DNA from: JAFDWI01 sp963764215
GTDB taxonomy: Bacteria; Actinomycetota; Acidimicrobiia; Acidimicrobiales; Iamiaceae
Direction: 5' to 3'
Length of the DNA stretch: 64,000 nt
NCBI GenBank assembly: GCA_963764215.1
Contig: CAVXRS010000003.1
Coordinates: 278,368-342,367 of the forward strand
The stretch's first letter is position 1; every line of letters begins with the position of its first letter. This document shows, in pieces, positions 47,765 to 55,705 of this stretch. A program made the position numbers and the translations under genes. A model generated the notes under the pieces. That model saw nothing but the letters and a program-made list of their open reading frames with translations. It was not told the origin of the DNA and searched no databases.

Positions 47765-48961
47765 GTGAGCGAATCGGACACCGCACCCCGCCCCCCGTAC
47801 GCCGCGTTCATCATCGATCCGGACCCGGTGTGGCGTCAGAATGCGCTCCGCACCGTGAGCGCGTATGCCGAGTCCCGTGAGGCGACTGACCTCGACGTGG
47901 CGCTCGCCGCGATGACGAGCGCACCTGCGAACATCATGGTCTTCGGCCCCCACACCGAAGTGTCGGTCACCGGCCAGATCGCGCCGCTGCTTCGACGCTT
48001 CCCCCAGATGGGGGTGCTGTTGGTCATGGATTCGCTCGACATCGACGGCCTGCGTGACGCGCTGCGCGCCGGTGTGCGCGAAGTGCTCCCCGCTTCGACC
48101 AATCCAGACGAGCTGCAACAGGCGGTGGGCCGACTCACCGACGTGACCACCCCGCTTCCCGCCGGGCCGATCGTGGTGCCCCAGGCCAGGACGAAGCCGA
48201 AGAAGCGCAGCCAGGGTCGCCTCGTGATGGTCTGTTCGGCAAAGGGCGGAACGGGCGTCTCGTCGGTCGCCATCAACCTCGCGGCCGCGATGGCGTCGGA
48301 AGGGCGTAGCGTCGCCCTGTGTGATGCCGATCCGGTGTTCGGCGATCTCCCGCTGCTGCTGGGCCTGAAACCACGCGCCGAGATCGAACCCGGGGAGCTC
48401 CCCAAGAGGCTTCAGCCAGAAGAAGTGATCGATGAACTCAAGGTTCACGAACCCACCGGGGTGCAGTTCTTCGGCATGTACCGCGCGCACCTGCCACTGC
48501 ACGAGCTGCCGGAGGATCTGATCACCGCGACCTTCGCGGGACTGCAGGCGGCGGCCGACGTCGCAGTCATCGATCTCCCGGCGCCCCTCGTCAGTGTCGC
48601 CGAGTACCTGGTCCACGCCGACGAACTGTTCTTCGTCGCCGGCACCGACGTCGCCTCGCTCAAGAACCTGCGCCTTTCCCGTCAGATGATCAGCGACGCG
48701 GGTCTCCCCCTCTCGAAATCGTGGATGGTGCTCAACCGGATCCGCAACATGGCGGACTTCGAACCGGCCGGCTACTCCCAGATCGTGGGACTTCCCGTCG
48801 TCTGCGCCATCCCCGATTCCCTCGCGCTGCTCCACTCGGGGGAGAGCTCCCGGGTGCTCGTCGAACACTCCCCGCGGGATCCGGCAGCACGCGCGCTGAC
48901 CAAGTTCGCCCAGGACCTCGGTGGGCGTTTCGACGAGATCGACACCGGTGCCGAACCCTGA
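47765..48961 (+). CDS. CpaE/MinD-like ATPase with N-terminal pseudo-receiver
   Basis: 398 residues. Residues 1-125 have a response-regulator-like fold (AAFIIDPDPVWRQNALRTVS, VLLVMDSLDIDGLRDALRAG, EVLPASTNPDEL) without a clear phospho-acceptor pocket. After a basic linker (KPKKRSQGR) comes a MinD/ParA ATPase with deviant Walker A CSAKGGTGVSSVAINLAAAM, ALCDADPVFGDLPLLLGL, VIDLPAPLVSVAEYL and VLNRIRNMADF. This architecture is CpaE/TadZ, which positions Flp pilus machinery, but no tad/cpa genes are in the window. Alternatives include a stand-alone polar localisation ATPase. Confidence 0.85.
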   Translation: MSESDTAPRPPYAAFIIDPDPVWRQNALRTVSAYAESREATDLDVALAAMTSAPANIMVFGPHTEVSVTGQIAPLLRRFPQMGVLLVMDSLDIDGLRDALRAGVREVLPASTNPDELQQAVGRLTDVTTPLPAGPIVVPQARTKPKKRSQGRLVMVCSAKGGTGVSSVAINLAAAMASEGRSVALCDADPVFGDLPLLLGLKPRAEIEPGELPKRLQPEEVIDELKVHEPTGVQFFGMYRAHLPLHELPEDLITATFAGLQAAADVAVIDLPAPLVSVAEYLVHADELFFVAGTDVASLKNLRLSRQMISDAGLPLSKSWMVLNRIRNMADFEPAGYSQIVGLPVVCAIPDSLALLHSGESSRVLVEHSPRDPAARALTKFAQDLGGRFDEIDTGAEP

Positions 48962-48986
48962 ACCCCCGCGTCGACACCGACATGCT

Positions 48987-49016
48987 TTGCCCACCGGCCA
49001 CGGCCGCATCTAGGAT
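48987..49016 (+). promoter_or_regulatory. Probable rpmB promoter
   Basis: TTGCCC (48987-48992) and TAGGAT (49011-49016) with an 18-base spacer lie 45 bases before the rpmB ATG, in the 99-base gap after the CpaE-like gene. A GAGG eleven bases before the ATG could be the ribosome site. Confidence 0.45.
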
Positions 49017-49060
49017 GATCCGCCGTCCCCTGTTCCGACTCTTCGTGTGAGGTCCGGCCG

Positions 49061-49255
49061 ATGGCAGCAGTGTGTGAGGTGTGCGGCAAGCACCCGTCAT
49101 TCGGTATGAGCATCAGCCACTCGCACCGGCGCACCAAGCGCCGCTGGAACCCGAACATTCAGCGGGTGCGCGCCGTCGTAGGGGGCTCCACCAAGCGTGT
49201 CAACGTGTGCACCCGTTGCATCAAGGCCGGCAAGATCCAGAAGGCCGCCCGGTAG
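49061..49255 (+). CDS. rpmB: 50S ribosomal protein L28
   Basis: 64 residues, zinc-binding (C+) form: VCEVCGKHPSFGMSISHSHR, TKRRWNPNIQRVRAVV, VNVCTRCIKAGKIQK, with two CxxC pairs. The ATG is at 49061. Most actinobacterial genomes place rpmB divergent from the fakA-recG block; here the CpaE-like gene lies between. Confidence 0.97.
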   Translation: MAAVCEVCGKHPSFGMSISHSHRRTKRRWNPNIQRVRAVVGGSTKRVNVCTRCIKAGKIQKAAR

Positions 49256-49311
49256 GGCCCTGGCCGCCATGTGCGACACGCGCTCCATCCAACGCCGACG
49301 TCGGAGAGGGC

Positions 49312-51123
49312 ATGACGGCCACCACTGAAAATTCCAAGCTGATCGAATGGGTCGACCACTGGGCGGAGATCTTCCAGCCCGACGAGGTCGCCTGGTGCGA
49401 CGGGTCCGACGAGGAGTACGACCGCCTCGCCGCGCTCCTGGTCGAGACCGGCGCCTATACGGCGCTGAACGGCGCCCGACGGCCGCACAGCTTCCTCGCG
49501 CTGTCCGACCCGGCCGACACCGCCAGGGTCGAAGAGCGCACCTACATCTGTTGTGACAACGAGATCGACGCCGGCCCCACCAACAATTGGCGGTCACCCG
49601 ACGAGATGCGGGACGAGATCCTCCCCTTGTACACCGGCGCCATGAAAGGGCGCACCATGTACGTGGTGCCCTTCTCGATGGGCCCGCTCGGTTCACCGAT
49701 CGCCCACATCGGGGTGCAACTCACCGATTCGGCTTACGTGGTGACCAACATGCGGATCATGGCCCGGATGGGCCAGGCGGCGCTCGACGTCCTCGGTGAC
49801 GGCGACTGGGTGAAGTGTCTCCATTCGGTCGGCTATCCCCTGGTCCTGGCCGATGGCAGCACGCGCGATGACGTCCGGTGGCCGTGTGACGCCGACAACA
49901 AGTACATCTCGCACTTCCCCCAGCAGAACGAGATCTGGTCCTACGGTTCGGGCTACGGCGGCAACGCGCTGCTCGGCAAGAAGTGTTTCGCCCTGCGCAT
50001 CGCCTCGACGATGGCCCGCGACGACGGTTGGATGGCCGAGCACATGCTGATCGTCAAGATCACACGACCGGGCTCCGAACCTCGCTATGTGGCCGCGGCA
50101 TTCCCCTCCGCCTGCGGGAAGACCAACATGGCGATGCTCATTCCGACCCTGCCGGGATGGAAGGTCGAGACCATCGGGGACGACATCGCCTGGATGAAGT
50201 TCGGCGACGACGGTCGTCTCTACGCGATCAACCCGGAAGCAGGCTTCTTCGGGGTCGCTCCCGGAACCAGTGCGGACACCAACTACAACGCCCTGCGCAC
50301 CCTGGACGAGAACTGCATCTTCACCAATGTCGCCTCTACCGACGACGGCGACATCTGGTGGGAAGGTCTCACCGACGAACCGCCGGCCCACCTCACCGAT
50401 TGGCGGGGCAACGACTGGTCGCCGGGTGCCGACACCCCCGCGGCCCACCCCAACGCCCGGTTCACCGCTCCAGCTTCGCAGTGTCCGGTCATCGCTCCCG
50501 AATGGGAGAACCCTGCCGGGGTGCCCATCTCGGCCATCCTCTTCGGCGGCCGCCGTGCCACGAACGTTCCACTGGTCACCGAGGCAAACGACTGGACCCA
50601 TGGCGTGTTCTGCGGGTCGATCATGTCCTCGGAGAAGACCGCTGCCGCCGCCGGCACTGTCGGCGAAGTGCGCTTCGATCCGTTCGCGATGCGCCCGTTC
50701 ATCGGCTACAACGCCGGCGACTACATGCAGCACTGGCTCGACATCGGCGAAGCCGGCGATGACGACAAGCTGCCGAAGCTCTACTGGGTGAACTGGTTCC
50801 GCAAGGGCGAAGACGGCTCGTTCCTGTGGCCGGGCTTCGGCGAGAACACCCGCGTCCTCGACTGGGTGCTCCGACGAGTCGAAGGCGACGAATCCGCCAC
50901 CGCGACGCAGACTCCGATCGGACTCGTTCCCACCCCTGACGCGCTGAACTCGGACGGACTGGATCTGGACGAGGAGACGTTGAGGCGCCTGCTCGAGGTC
51001 GACCCGGAGTCGTGGCGTGCGGAGATTCCATTGATAGGCGAACACTTCTCGTTCATCGGCGAACGCCTGCCCACCGCGCTGGCCGACGAACTCGAAAAGC
51101 TCGAGAAGCGTCTCGCCGACTGA
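49312..51123 (+). CDS. pckG: Phosphoenolpyruvate carboxykinase (GTP)
   Basis: Oxaloacetate + GTP to PEP + CO2 + GDP, gluconeogenesis. 603 residues, normal for the GTP class. Motifs: RTYICCDNEIDAGPTNNW, MYVVPFSMGPLGSPIAHIGV, FPSACGKTNMAMLIPTLPGW (P-loop with the GTP-class Cys), ETIGDDIAWMKFGDDGRLYA, INPEAGFFGVAPGT, VPLVTEANDWTHGVF. The ATG at 49312 follows GGAGAGGGC. It complements the nearby gnd-zwf-pgi genes in sugar-phosphate supply. No frameshift. Confidence 0.97.
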   Translation: MTATTENSKLIEWVDHWAEIFQPDEVAWCDGSDEEYDRLAALLVETGAYTALNGARRPHSFLALSDPADTARVEERTYICCDNEIDAGPTNNWRSPDEMRDEILPLYTGAMKGRTMYVVPFSMGPLGSPIAHIGVQLTDSAYVVTNMRIMARMGQAALDVLGDGDWVKCLHSVGYPLVLADGSTRDDVRWPCDADNKYISHFPQQNEIWSYGSGYGGNALLGKKCFALRIASTMARDDGWMAEHMLIVKITRPGSEPRYVAAAFPSACGKTNMAMLIPTLPGWKVETIGDDIAWMKFGDDGRLYAINPEAGFFGVAPGTSADTNYNALRTLDENCIFTNVASTDDGDIWWEGLTDEPPAHLTDWRGNDWSPGADTPAAHPNARFTAPASQCPVIAPEWENPAGVPISAILFGGRRATNVPLVTEANDWTHGVFCGSIMSSEKTAAAAGTVGEVRFDPFAMRPFIGYNAGDYMQHWLDIGEAGDDDKLPKLYWVNWFRKGEDGSFLWPGFGENTRVLDWVLRRVEGDESATATQTPIGLVPTPDALNSDGLDLDEETLRRLLEVDPESWRAEIPLIGEHFSFIGERLPTALADELEKLEKRLAD

Positions 51124-51175
51124 GCCGAGGGTCCGGTTGCGCACCAGGCCCCGCGATCGTCCCGTACATTCCTGG

Positions 51176-51640
51176 TCATCGCTTGATCGCCGGATAGAGC
51201 GCGAGGATTCCGAACAGGACGACGGCGGTGCCGAGCGCGACCACCGGATTGGTCGCCGTCGTGCCGATACCGGCGGCCGCGGCGCCTGCCACGGCGCCGA
51301 CCACCAGGTTCACCACGACGTGTTCGGCACCGATGGGCGCGTCGGTCTGTCCGAAGCATCCACAGGAAGCCTCGGGACCACGCACGACCAACAGCCGGAC
51401 CGAGAAGATGGCGAACCCGAGGTAGAACAGCGCCAGGACCGCCGCGCCGAGCGATGGCTGCCAGAGCGCCACGACCACCCCGACCACCAGCTCGGCCGCG
51501 CCCAGGGCGGTCACCGACCGGACCCCGGCGGGCAGATCCGCGGATCGCACGGCCTGAGCGGTCACGGCCGGTTTCGCCAGCTTTGCGACACCGGCGACGG
51601 CCAGGACGACCGCCGCTCCCACCACGATCCCCCAGATCAC
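51176..51640 (-). CDS. MauE/DoxX-like membrane protein
   Basis: 154 residues with four predicted helices (IWGIVVGAAVVLAVAGVA, TALGAAELVVGVVVALW, AVLALFYLGFAIFSVRLL, and the C-terminal VVNLVVGAVAGAAAAG / VVALGTAVVLFGILAL region). A conserved loop GPEASCGCFGQTD, a CGC motif typical of MauE-like redox membrane proteins, lies between helices. MauE is linked to disulfide handling in methylamine dehydrogenase maturation. Here it follows VKOR and DUF929, so a thiol-redox role is likely (inference). The GTG start is at 51640. Confidence 0.8.
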   Translation of the reverse strand: MIWGIVVGAAVVLAVAGVAKLAKPAVTAQAVRSADLPAGVRSVTALGAAELVVGVVVALWQPSLGAAVLALFYLGFAIFSVRLLVVRGPEASCGCFGQTDAPIGAEHVVVNLVVGAVAGAAAAGIGTTATNPVVALGTAVVLFGILALYPAIKR

Positions 51641-51656
51641 CGCGGCATCCAGCCGA

Positions 51657-52169
51657 TCAGACGTCGTCGACCGGCGTGCCCGACGGATCGCCCAGCTCGC
51701 CCGGGTCGTCGGTCGGGATCAGCGATGCCGAACCGATGGCGGTGAGCACCAGCAACAGGAACGTCACGAGATGCACACCGGTGCAGTAGAGGCAGATCGC
51801 ACCGAGGTCGAGCTCGCCGTAGATCAGCCAGAACACGCTGATCATGCCGATCGCCGCCCAGGCCCACCGGGCCATGCGCACCCACGGGGCGTCACTTCGC
51901 CAGGCGACGGGCAGGTGCAGGGGAATCGAGACCACGAAGTAGAACAGGCCCGCGACGGCGACGGGCACGCCATGAAAGGTCGCATAGCTCGAGGTGGTGA
52001 CCTTTTCGCAGTTGATCGTCGCGTTCGCCGGACAGAAGAAGCTCGGCGTCGCCGAATAGTGCTCGTAGGTCAGATAGATCGCCAGGCCGAGCCCGACGAC
52101 GTTCAGCACGGTTGCGGCGACTCCGAAGCGGGTCGCCGTCCGGCTCAGGTCTGGCTGATCGCCGAGCAC
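51657..52169 (-). CDS. Vitamin K epoxide reductase (VKOR) family protein
   Basis: 170 residues, four to five helices. All four canonical cysteines are visible: a loop pair CX7C (FFCPANATINCEKV) and the active-site CxxC (ICLYCTGVHL), plus the conserved Ser/Thr-rich SSYATFHGVPVA segment. VKOR reoxidises periplasmic disulfide-forming thioredoxins using menaquinone. The start is inferred as GTG 52169, inside the 3' end of the DUF929 gene (25-base overlap), implying tight coupling. The likely partner is the DUF929 protein upstream. Confidence 0.9.
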   Translation of the reverse strand: MLGDQPDLSRTATRFGVAATVLNVVGLGLAIYLTYEHYSATPSFFCPANATINCEKVTTSSYATFHGVPVAVAGLFYFVVSIPLHLPVAWRSDAPWVRMARWAWAAIGMISVFWLIYGELDLGAICLYCTGVHLVTFLLLVLTAIGSASLIPTDDPGELGDPSGTPVDDV

Positions 52170-53011
52170 GTGTTCGCGGGTTTGCCGTCGGTCAGTCCGC
52201 AGATCGCATCGATGAACCCACCGGCCACCGAGTTGATCTGACCGGGGACCGATTCGAACTTGGTATCCGACGCCGTGGCGTTGGCGAGGGTCTTCGCTAT
52301 GTCGGTCTGGCTCTTGCCGACCAGTACCGGAATCGCCACCGATCCGCCGGTCTGGATGTGGTGGCCGCCGAAATCGATGAACGGGTAGTTCCCACCTCCG
52401 AAGGTCTGGAGCAGCTTCAGTTGGGCGGCGGTGGCCTTCTCCAACGGCTGGCGGTTCTGATCTGCCAGCTCGATCGGGGTGAACGTGAGGTACTTGCTGG
52501 TGTACTTCGATCCGACGAACGACAGGGTCGGAACGTCGCTTTCCGACGAGTTGATCACCTTGAGGCCCGAGAACGTGCCGAACTTCGACAGCGCGGTGAC
52601 CAGGGCCCAACGCTCCCCCGCGCAGTACGGACAGAACTCGCCACCCATGTAGAGCACCTCGGGCTTGCCGTTCTTGGTCAGTGCCGCTCCCTTGACGGGT
52701 TGTACCAGGTTGTCGTTCGCGATCTTCGCCTTCACTCGGGCCCGATAGGCCGCGTGGATCGCCGAAATCGGCACCTTGGCCAGGTCCGAAGAGACCGATG
52801 CGGGCGCCGGTCTCGCCGTCTGGGAAGTCGCCGTCGACGTATCGCTGTTGGCGCTCTTGGAGCCCTTGGCGAGGACCAGAACGACGATCCCGACCACGAC
52901 CAGGGCGACGATGCCGATGGACCACTGCAGCCGCTGACGCTTCTGTTGCTGAGCGGCACGAACCCGTGCCGCCGCCTTCGCATTGCGCGCGCCGCTCTTG
53001 TTCTCAGCCAC
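52145..53011 (-). CDS. DUF929 membrane-anchored thioredoxin-fold protein, copy 1
   Basis: 288 residues. Short Lys/Arg/Ala-rich cytoplasmic N terminus, one helix (WSIGIVALVVVGIVVLVLAK, residues 30-49), a Ser/Thr/Pro linker, then an extracytoplasmic domain with a thioredoxin-like active site EFCPYCAGERW (Cys127, Cys130), FSGLKVINSSESDVPTLSFV, YPFIDFGGHHIQTGG and a C-terminal CX10C pair (CGLTDGKPANTC). The family has no settled function. The CPYC site and VKOR/MauE neighbours suggest a DsbA-like oxidant. The GTG start at 53011 has TAGTTT six bases upstream. A paralogue lies at 61.9-62.8 kb. Confidence 0.88.
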   Translation of the reverse strand: MAENKSGARNAKAAARVRAAQQQKRQRLQWSIGIVALVVVGIVVLVLAKGSKSANSDTSTATSQTARPAPASVSSDLAKVPISAIHAAYRARVKAKIANDNLVQPVKGAALTKNGKPEVLYMGGEFCPYCAGERWALVTALSKFGTFSGLKVINSSESDVPTLSFVGSKYTSKYLTFTPIELADQNRQPLEKATAAQLKLLQTFGGGNYPFIDFGGHHIQTGGSVAIPVLVGKSQTDIAKTLANATASDTKFESVPGQINSVAGGFIDAICGLTDGKPANTCSAISQT

Positions 53012-53051
53012 GGCAAGAAACTAGCTGCCGTGCATAAAGAACCGGTCAACC
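53012..53051 (-). promoter_or_regulatory. Upstream element of DUF929 copy 1
   Basis: Reading toward the gene: TTGACC (53044-53049) within GGTTGACCGGTTC, a 20-base gap, TAGTTT (53018-53023), then six bases to the GTG. The 13-base motif and the 20-base gap recur exactly in front of DUF929 copy 2. A 20-base gap is too long for ordinary sigma-70 spacing, so the conserved motif may be an activator or alternative-sigma site. Confidence 0.5.
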
Positions 53052-53132
53052 TCCCCGGTCGTCGAGGTCGCGGTCGAGCACTCGGGCCACAAGAATTCCA
53101 ATCTGCAAACGGTGTCGCCCGATGGGTGGATT

Positions 53133-54437
53133 TCAGGAAGCCTCGGACAGGTCCGCCACGAACCACAGCGCGGCGGACACCCCGGCGCCGACCAACAGCA
53201 CGAGCGTGATGCCCACCACATCGCTGAGCGGCCCCACCACCATGGCCCCGATCGGCACCGTGCCGCCGAAGGCCATCACCCACAGCGCCATGACCCGGCC
53301 GCGCACCGCGTCGTCGAGGCGTTCCTGGAGCACCGTCGACAGCGACGTCACCACCATGAAGTAGAAGAAGCCGACGGCGAACGCGACCGGGTACGCGGGC
53401 GCCGGCAGGCGGATCAGGGCAAACGCGACAAGCGCCCCCGCGTAGCCGATCAGACCCAGCCGGGCGAGCAGGGCCAGATCGCGTCGGGCGAGGAACGTGC
53501 CGATCGACAGCGCACCGGTCACCGCGCCAAGCCCGAACGATGCGTACAGCAACCCGTAGGCCACCGACTGTTCGTCGATGCCGAGGTTCCCCTTCGCCAG
53601 CACCGGCATGAGCACGGCGATGGGCAGGCAGAAAAACGAGAAGCCGACCATCGTGACCAGGCAGCGGCCCACCACCCGGTCGTGGCGGGCCACGCGGAAC
53701 CCCCCGAGCAGTCTTTGGAAACGGCTCTGGGAGCGGTCCACGATCGGGCGCTCGAGCTGCACGGTCCACAACGCCACGATGATGAAGAGAAACGTGACCG
53801 CGTTGCCGGCGAACACCCACGCGGCGCCGACTCCGGCGAAGAGCACCCCACCGATCGCCGGGCCGATCACCCGCGAAAGGTTCATGTTCGCCGAGTTGAG
53901 CGAGATCGCCCCGGCAATTTCCTCCGGCGCGACCAACGTGGGGATCAGCACGCCATACGCGGGGGCGTAGATCGCCCGGCCCACCCCGGTGGCCAGCACG
54001 AGCACCAGCAGCATGCCCATGTTGGGACGGGGCGCCAGCACCAGTACGGCCAGCGCGAACGAGAACACGAGCTGCTCGAAGCTGACGATGATGAGCACAC
54101 TGCGGCGGTCGAAACGATCGGCGAGCGCGCCGCCGGCCAACGACAGGAACAGCAGCGGGCCGAGCTCCGCGAGCGAGATGAGCGCCACCCAGGTCGCCGA
54201 ACCGGTCTGTTGGTAGACGAACGCACCGAGGACGACGTTCTGCATCCAGGTGCCCATGTTCGACAGCAATGCGCCGAAGTACACACGGCGGAAGACCGGG
54301 TGGGCGAACGCGGCGCGCGCCGTGCCCCGTGGGGCCGGCAGGTCGCCGTCGATGAGGGCGTCCTCGACGAGCACGTCGACGTCCGCCGGCACACGATCCT
54401 CTCTTCCGCGAGGACCCTCGCCGGCTCTGTCGACCAT
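53133..54437 (-). CDS. MFS exporter, EntS-like
   Basis: 434 residues with about 12 helices after a 45-residue polar N terminus. Typical MFS_3 landmarks: FAHPVFRRVYFGALLSNMGT, LAGGALADRFDRRSVLII between TM2 and TM3, and a second-half A-like motif DAVRGRVMALWVMAFGGTVP. The class contains siderophore and drug exporters. The substrate is not predictable, but two exporters in the same block as a P450, a dioxygenase and a methyltransferase suggest export of a small product. Same strand as the PhyH gene 46 bases downstream of its stop. Confidence 0.9.
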   Translation of the reverse strand: MVDRAGEGPRGREDRVPADVDVLVEDALIDGDLPAPRGTARAAFAHPVFRRVYFGALLSNMGTWMQNVVLGAFVYQQTGSATWVALISLAELGPLLFLSLAGGALADRFDRRSVLIIVSFEQLVFSFALAVLVLAPRPNMGMLLVLVLATGVGRAIYAPAYGVLIPTLVAPEEIAGAISLNSANMNLSRVIGPAIGGVLFAGVGAAWVFAGNAVTFLFIIVALWTVQLERPIVDRSQSRFQRLLGGFRVARHDRVVGRCLVTMVGFSFFCLPIAVLMPVLAKGNLGIDEQSVAYGLLYASFGLGAVTGALSIGTFLARRDLALLARLGLIGYAGALVAFALIRLPAPAYPVAFAVGFFYFMVVTSLSTVLQERLDDAVRGRVMALWVMAFGGTVPIGAMVVGPLSDVVGITLVLLVGAGVSAALWFVADLSEAS

Positions 54438-54483
54438 GACCGGAACCTAACGAACGATCCCGAGCCGCTCCACGCCGATTCCC

Positions 54484-55350
54484 TCAGGGCACCCGCGCGG
54501 CGTCGCGCACCGGGCGACCGCCGGACACGACCAGATCCTGTCGGGCCGGGTCGGCCTGCTGGGTGCGCGGACCCTTCACCCCGTCCGGGCCGGGCTCGTA
54601 TGCGCCGGCCCCGTCCTGGCAGTACTGCACGATGTAGGCCTTGCGCACCTCGTCGGTGCGGTTGGGGGCCGTGCGGTGCGGTGTGAGCGAGGAGAACACC
54701 ACGATGCTGCCGGCGCTGACCGGAACGGTCACCGCCGCGTCCGGGTCGCCCCAACACTCGAAGCCGAGCGGAGTGTCGCGGTGGGCGAGGGTTCCCCCAC
54801 GGTGCACGCCGGGTAGCACCTCGATGCAACCGTTCTCCTCGGTGGCGCCGCTCGGCGCGATCCAGCAGGTCAGATACGCCTGCGGCTCGACGTAGGTGTA
54901 GCCGTTGTCCTGGTGCCACAGCACCGGCTCGGCGCCCTTGGGCTGCTTGTAGACGGCCTGCTCCCAGTAGAGGCGCACCTCGGGACCGACCAGGTCGCGG
55001 CAGATGCCGGCCAGCAGGGGGTGGCCGCAGAAGTCGCGCAGCCACGGCGAGCGCAGCACGAGATGCGGGGCGACCGTCTGGGTGTCGAGGCCGGCGACGC
55101 TGAAGCGCCCGCCAGGCTGGTCGCCCAGGAAGCCCCGCACCGCCTCCTCGCCCGGGCGGATCTCGGCGTCGATGCGGGAGAGGGTCGCCGCGTCGAACAC
55201 GTCGGGCACCACGGTGTAGCCGGCTTCGTCGAACTGTGCGACCTGCTGGGGGCTGAGTGTGGTGAAGGGCCCCTCGTGGTCGTCCCAGGTGAAGCCCTGG
55301 TTCCACGGGTGGGGCCGGCGCTCCATGGTGCCTTCGCTTCCCCCGGACAT
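54484..55350 (-). CDS. Phytanoyl-CoA dioxygenase (PhyH) family Fe(II)/2-oxoglutarate oxygenase
   Basis: 288 residues. Iron ligands are visible: HxD in VLWHQDNGYTYVE and the distal His in SSLTPHRTAPN. The N-terminal FDEAGYTVVPDVFDAATLSR and the ENGCIEVLPGVHRGG loop are typical of PhyH proteins that hydroxylate or halogenate small molecules, including in natural-product tailoring. I chose the ATG at 55350. The ATG at 55326 (MERRPHPW) with an upstream purine run is possible. The first gene on this strand before the EntS-like exporter, so probably co-transcribed with it. Confidence 0.9.
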   Translation of the reverse strand: MSGGSEGTMERRPHPWNQGFTWDDHEGPFTTLSPQQVAQFDEAGYTVVPDVFDAATLSRIDAEIRPGEEAVRGFLGDQPGGRFSVAGLDTQTVAPHLVLRSPWLRDFCGHPLLAGICRDLVGPEVRLYWEQAVYKQPKGAEPVLWHQDNGYTYVEPQAYLTCWIAPSGATEENGCIEVLPGVHRGGTLAHRDTPLGFECWGDPDAAVTVPVSAGSIVVFSSLTPHRTAPNRTDEVRKAYIVQYCQDGAGAYEPGPDGVKGPRTQQADPARQDLVVSGGRPVRDAARVP

Positions 55351-55705
55351 GGCCGCGACCGTACCCGCCCTGCGCCGGGCATGCTCGGGCGTCGGCCACG
55401 CGGGCCCCCGACCGGCCGGAGGACGTCCCGGTCTGGGAAGGACGCGACCCGATCTCGGTGTTCGGACGGGTGCCCGGCTGGCTGCTCCCGGCCGGCTTCT
55501 TCGCCGGCGCCGGTCTCGCACTGATCCCGTCGCTGCTCTAGCCGTTCACGTTCAGCTCTCCGGCGCCATTCGCTCGCGGGACGAGTTCCTCGCGCACGCC
55601 CCAACCCGACGAGCCTGCTCGACCCCTCCGCTCCATCGACTCGGTGAGCGGGTGCGGAGCGGTACCGCTGACACGGGCCCTGCTCGGGGCGTAGGGTCGG
55701 AGGAC
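55351..55705. other. 355-base divergent intergenic region with a possible small membrane-peptide remnant
   Basis: Separates the PhyH gene (minus) from the HD-LuxR gene (plus). A plus-strand frame from about 55420 to a stop at 55541 encodes PDRPEDVPVWEGRDPISVFG, then a hydrophobic stretch (WLLPAGFFAGAGLALIPSLL). It looks like the C-terminal end of a small membrane protein but has no credible start or ribosome site. No clear promoter was recognised apart from that; regulators of both operons would bind here. Confidence 0.35.
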
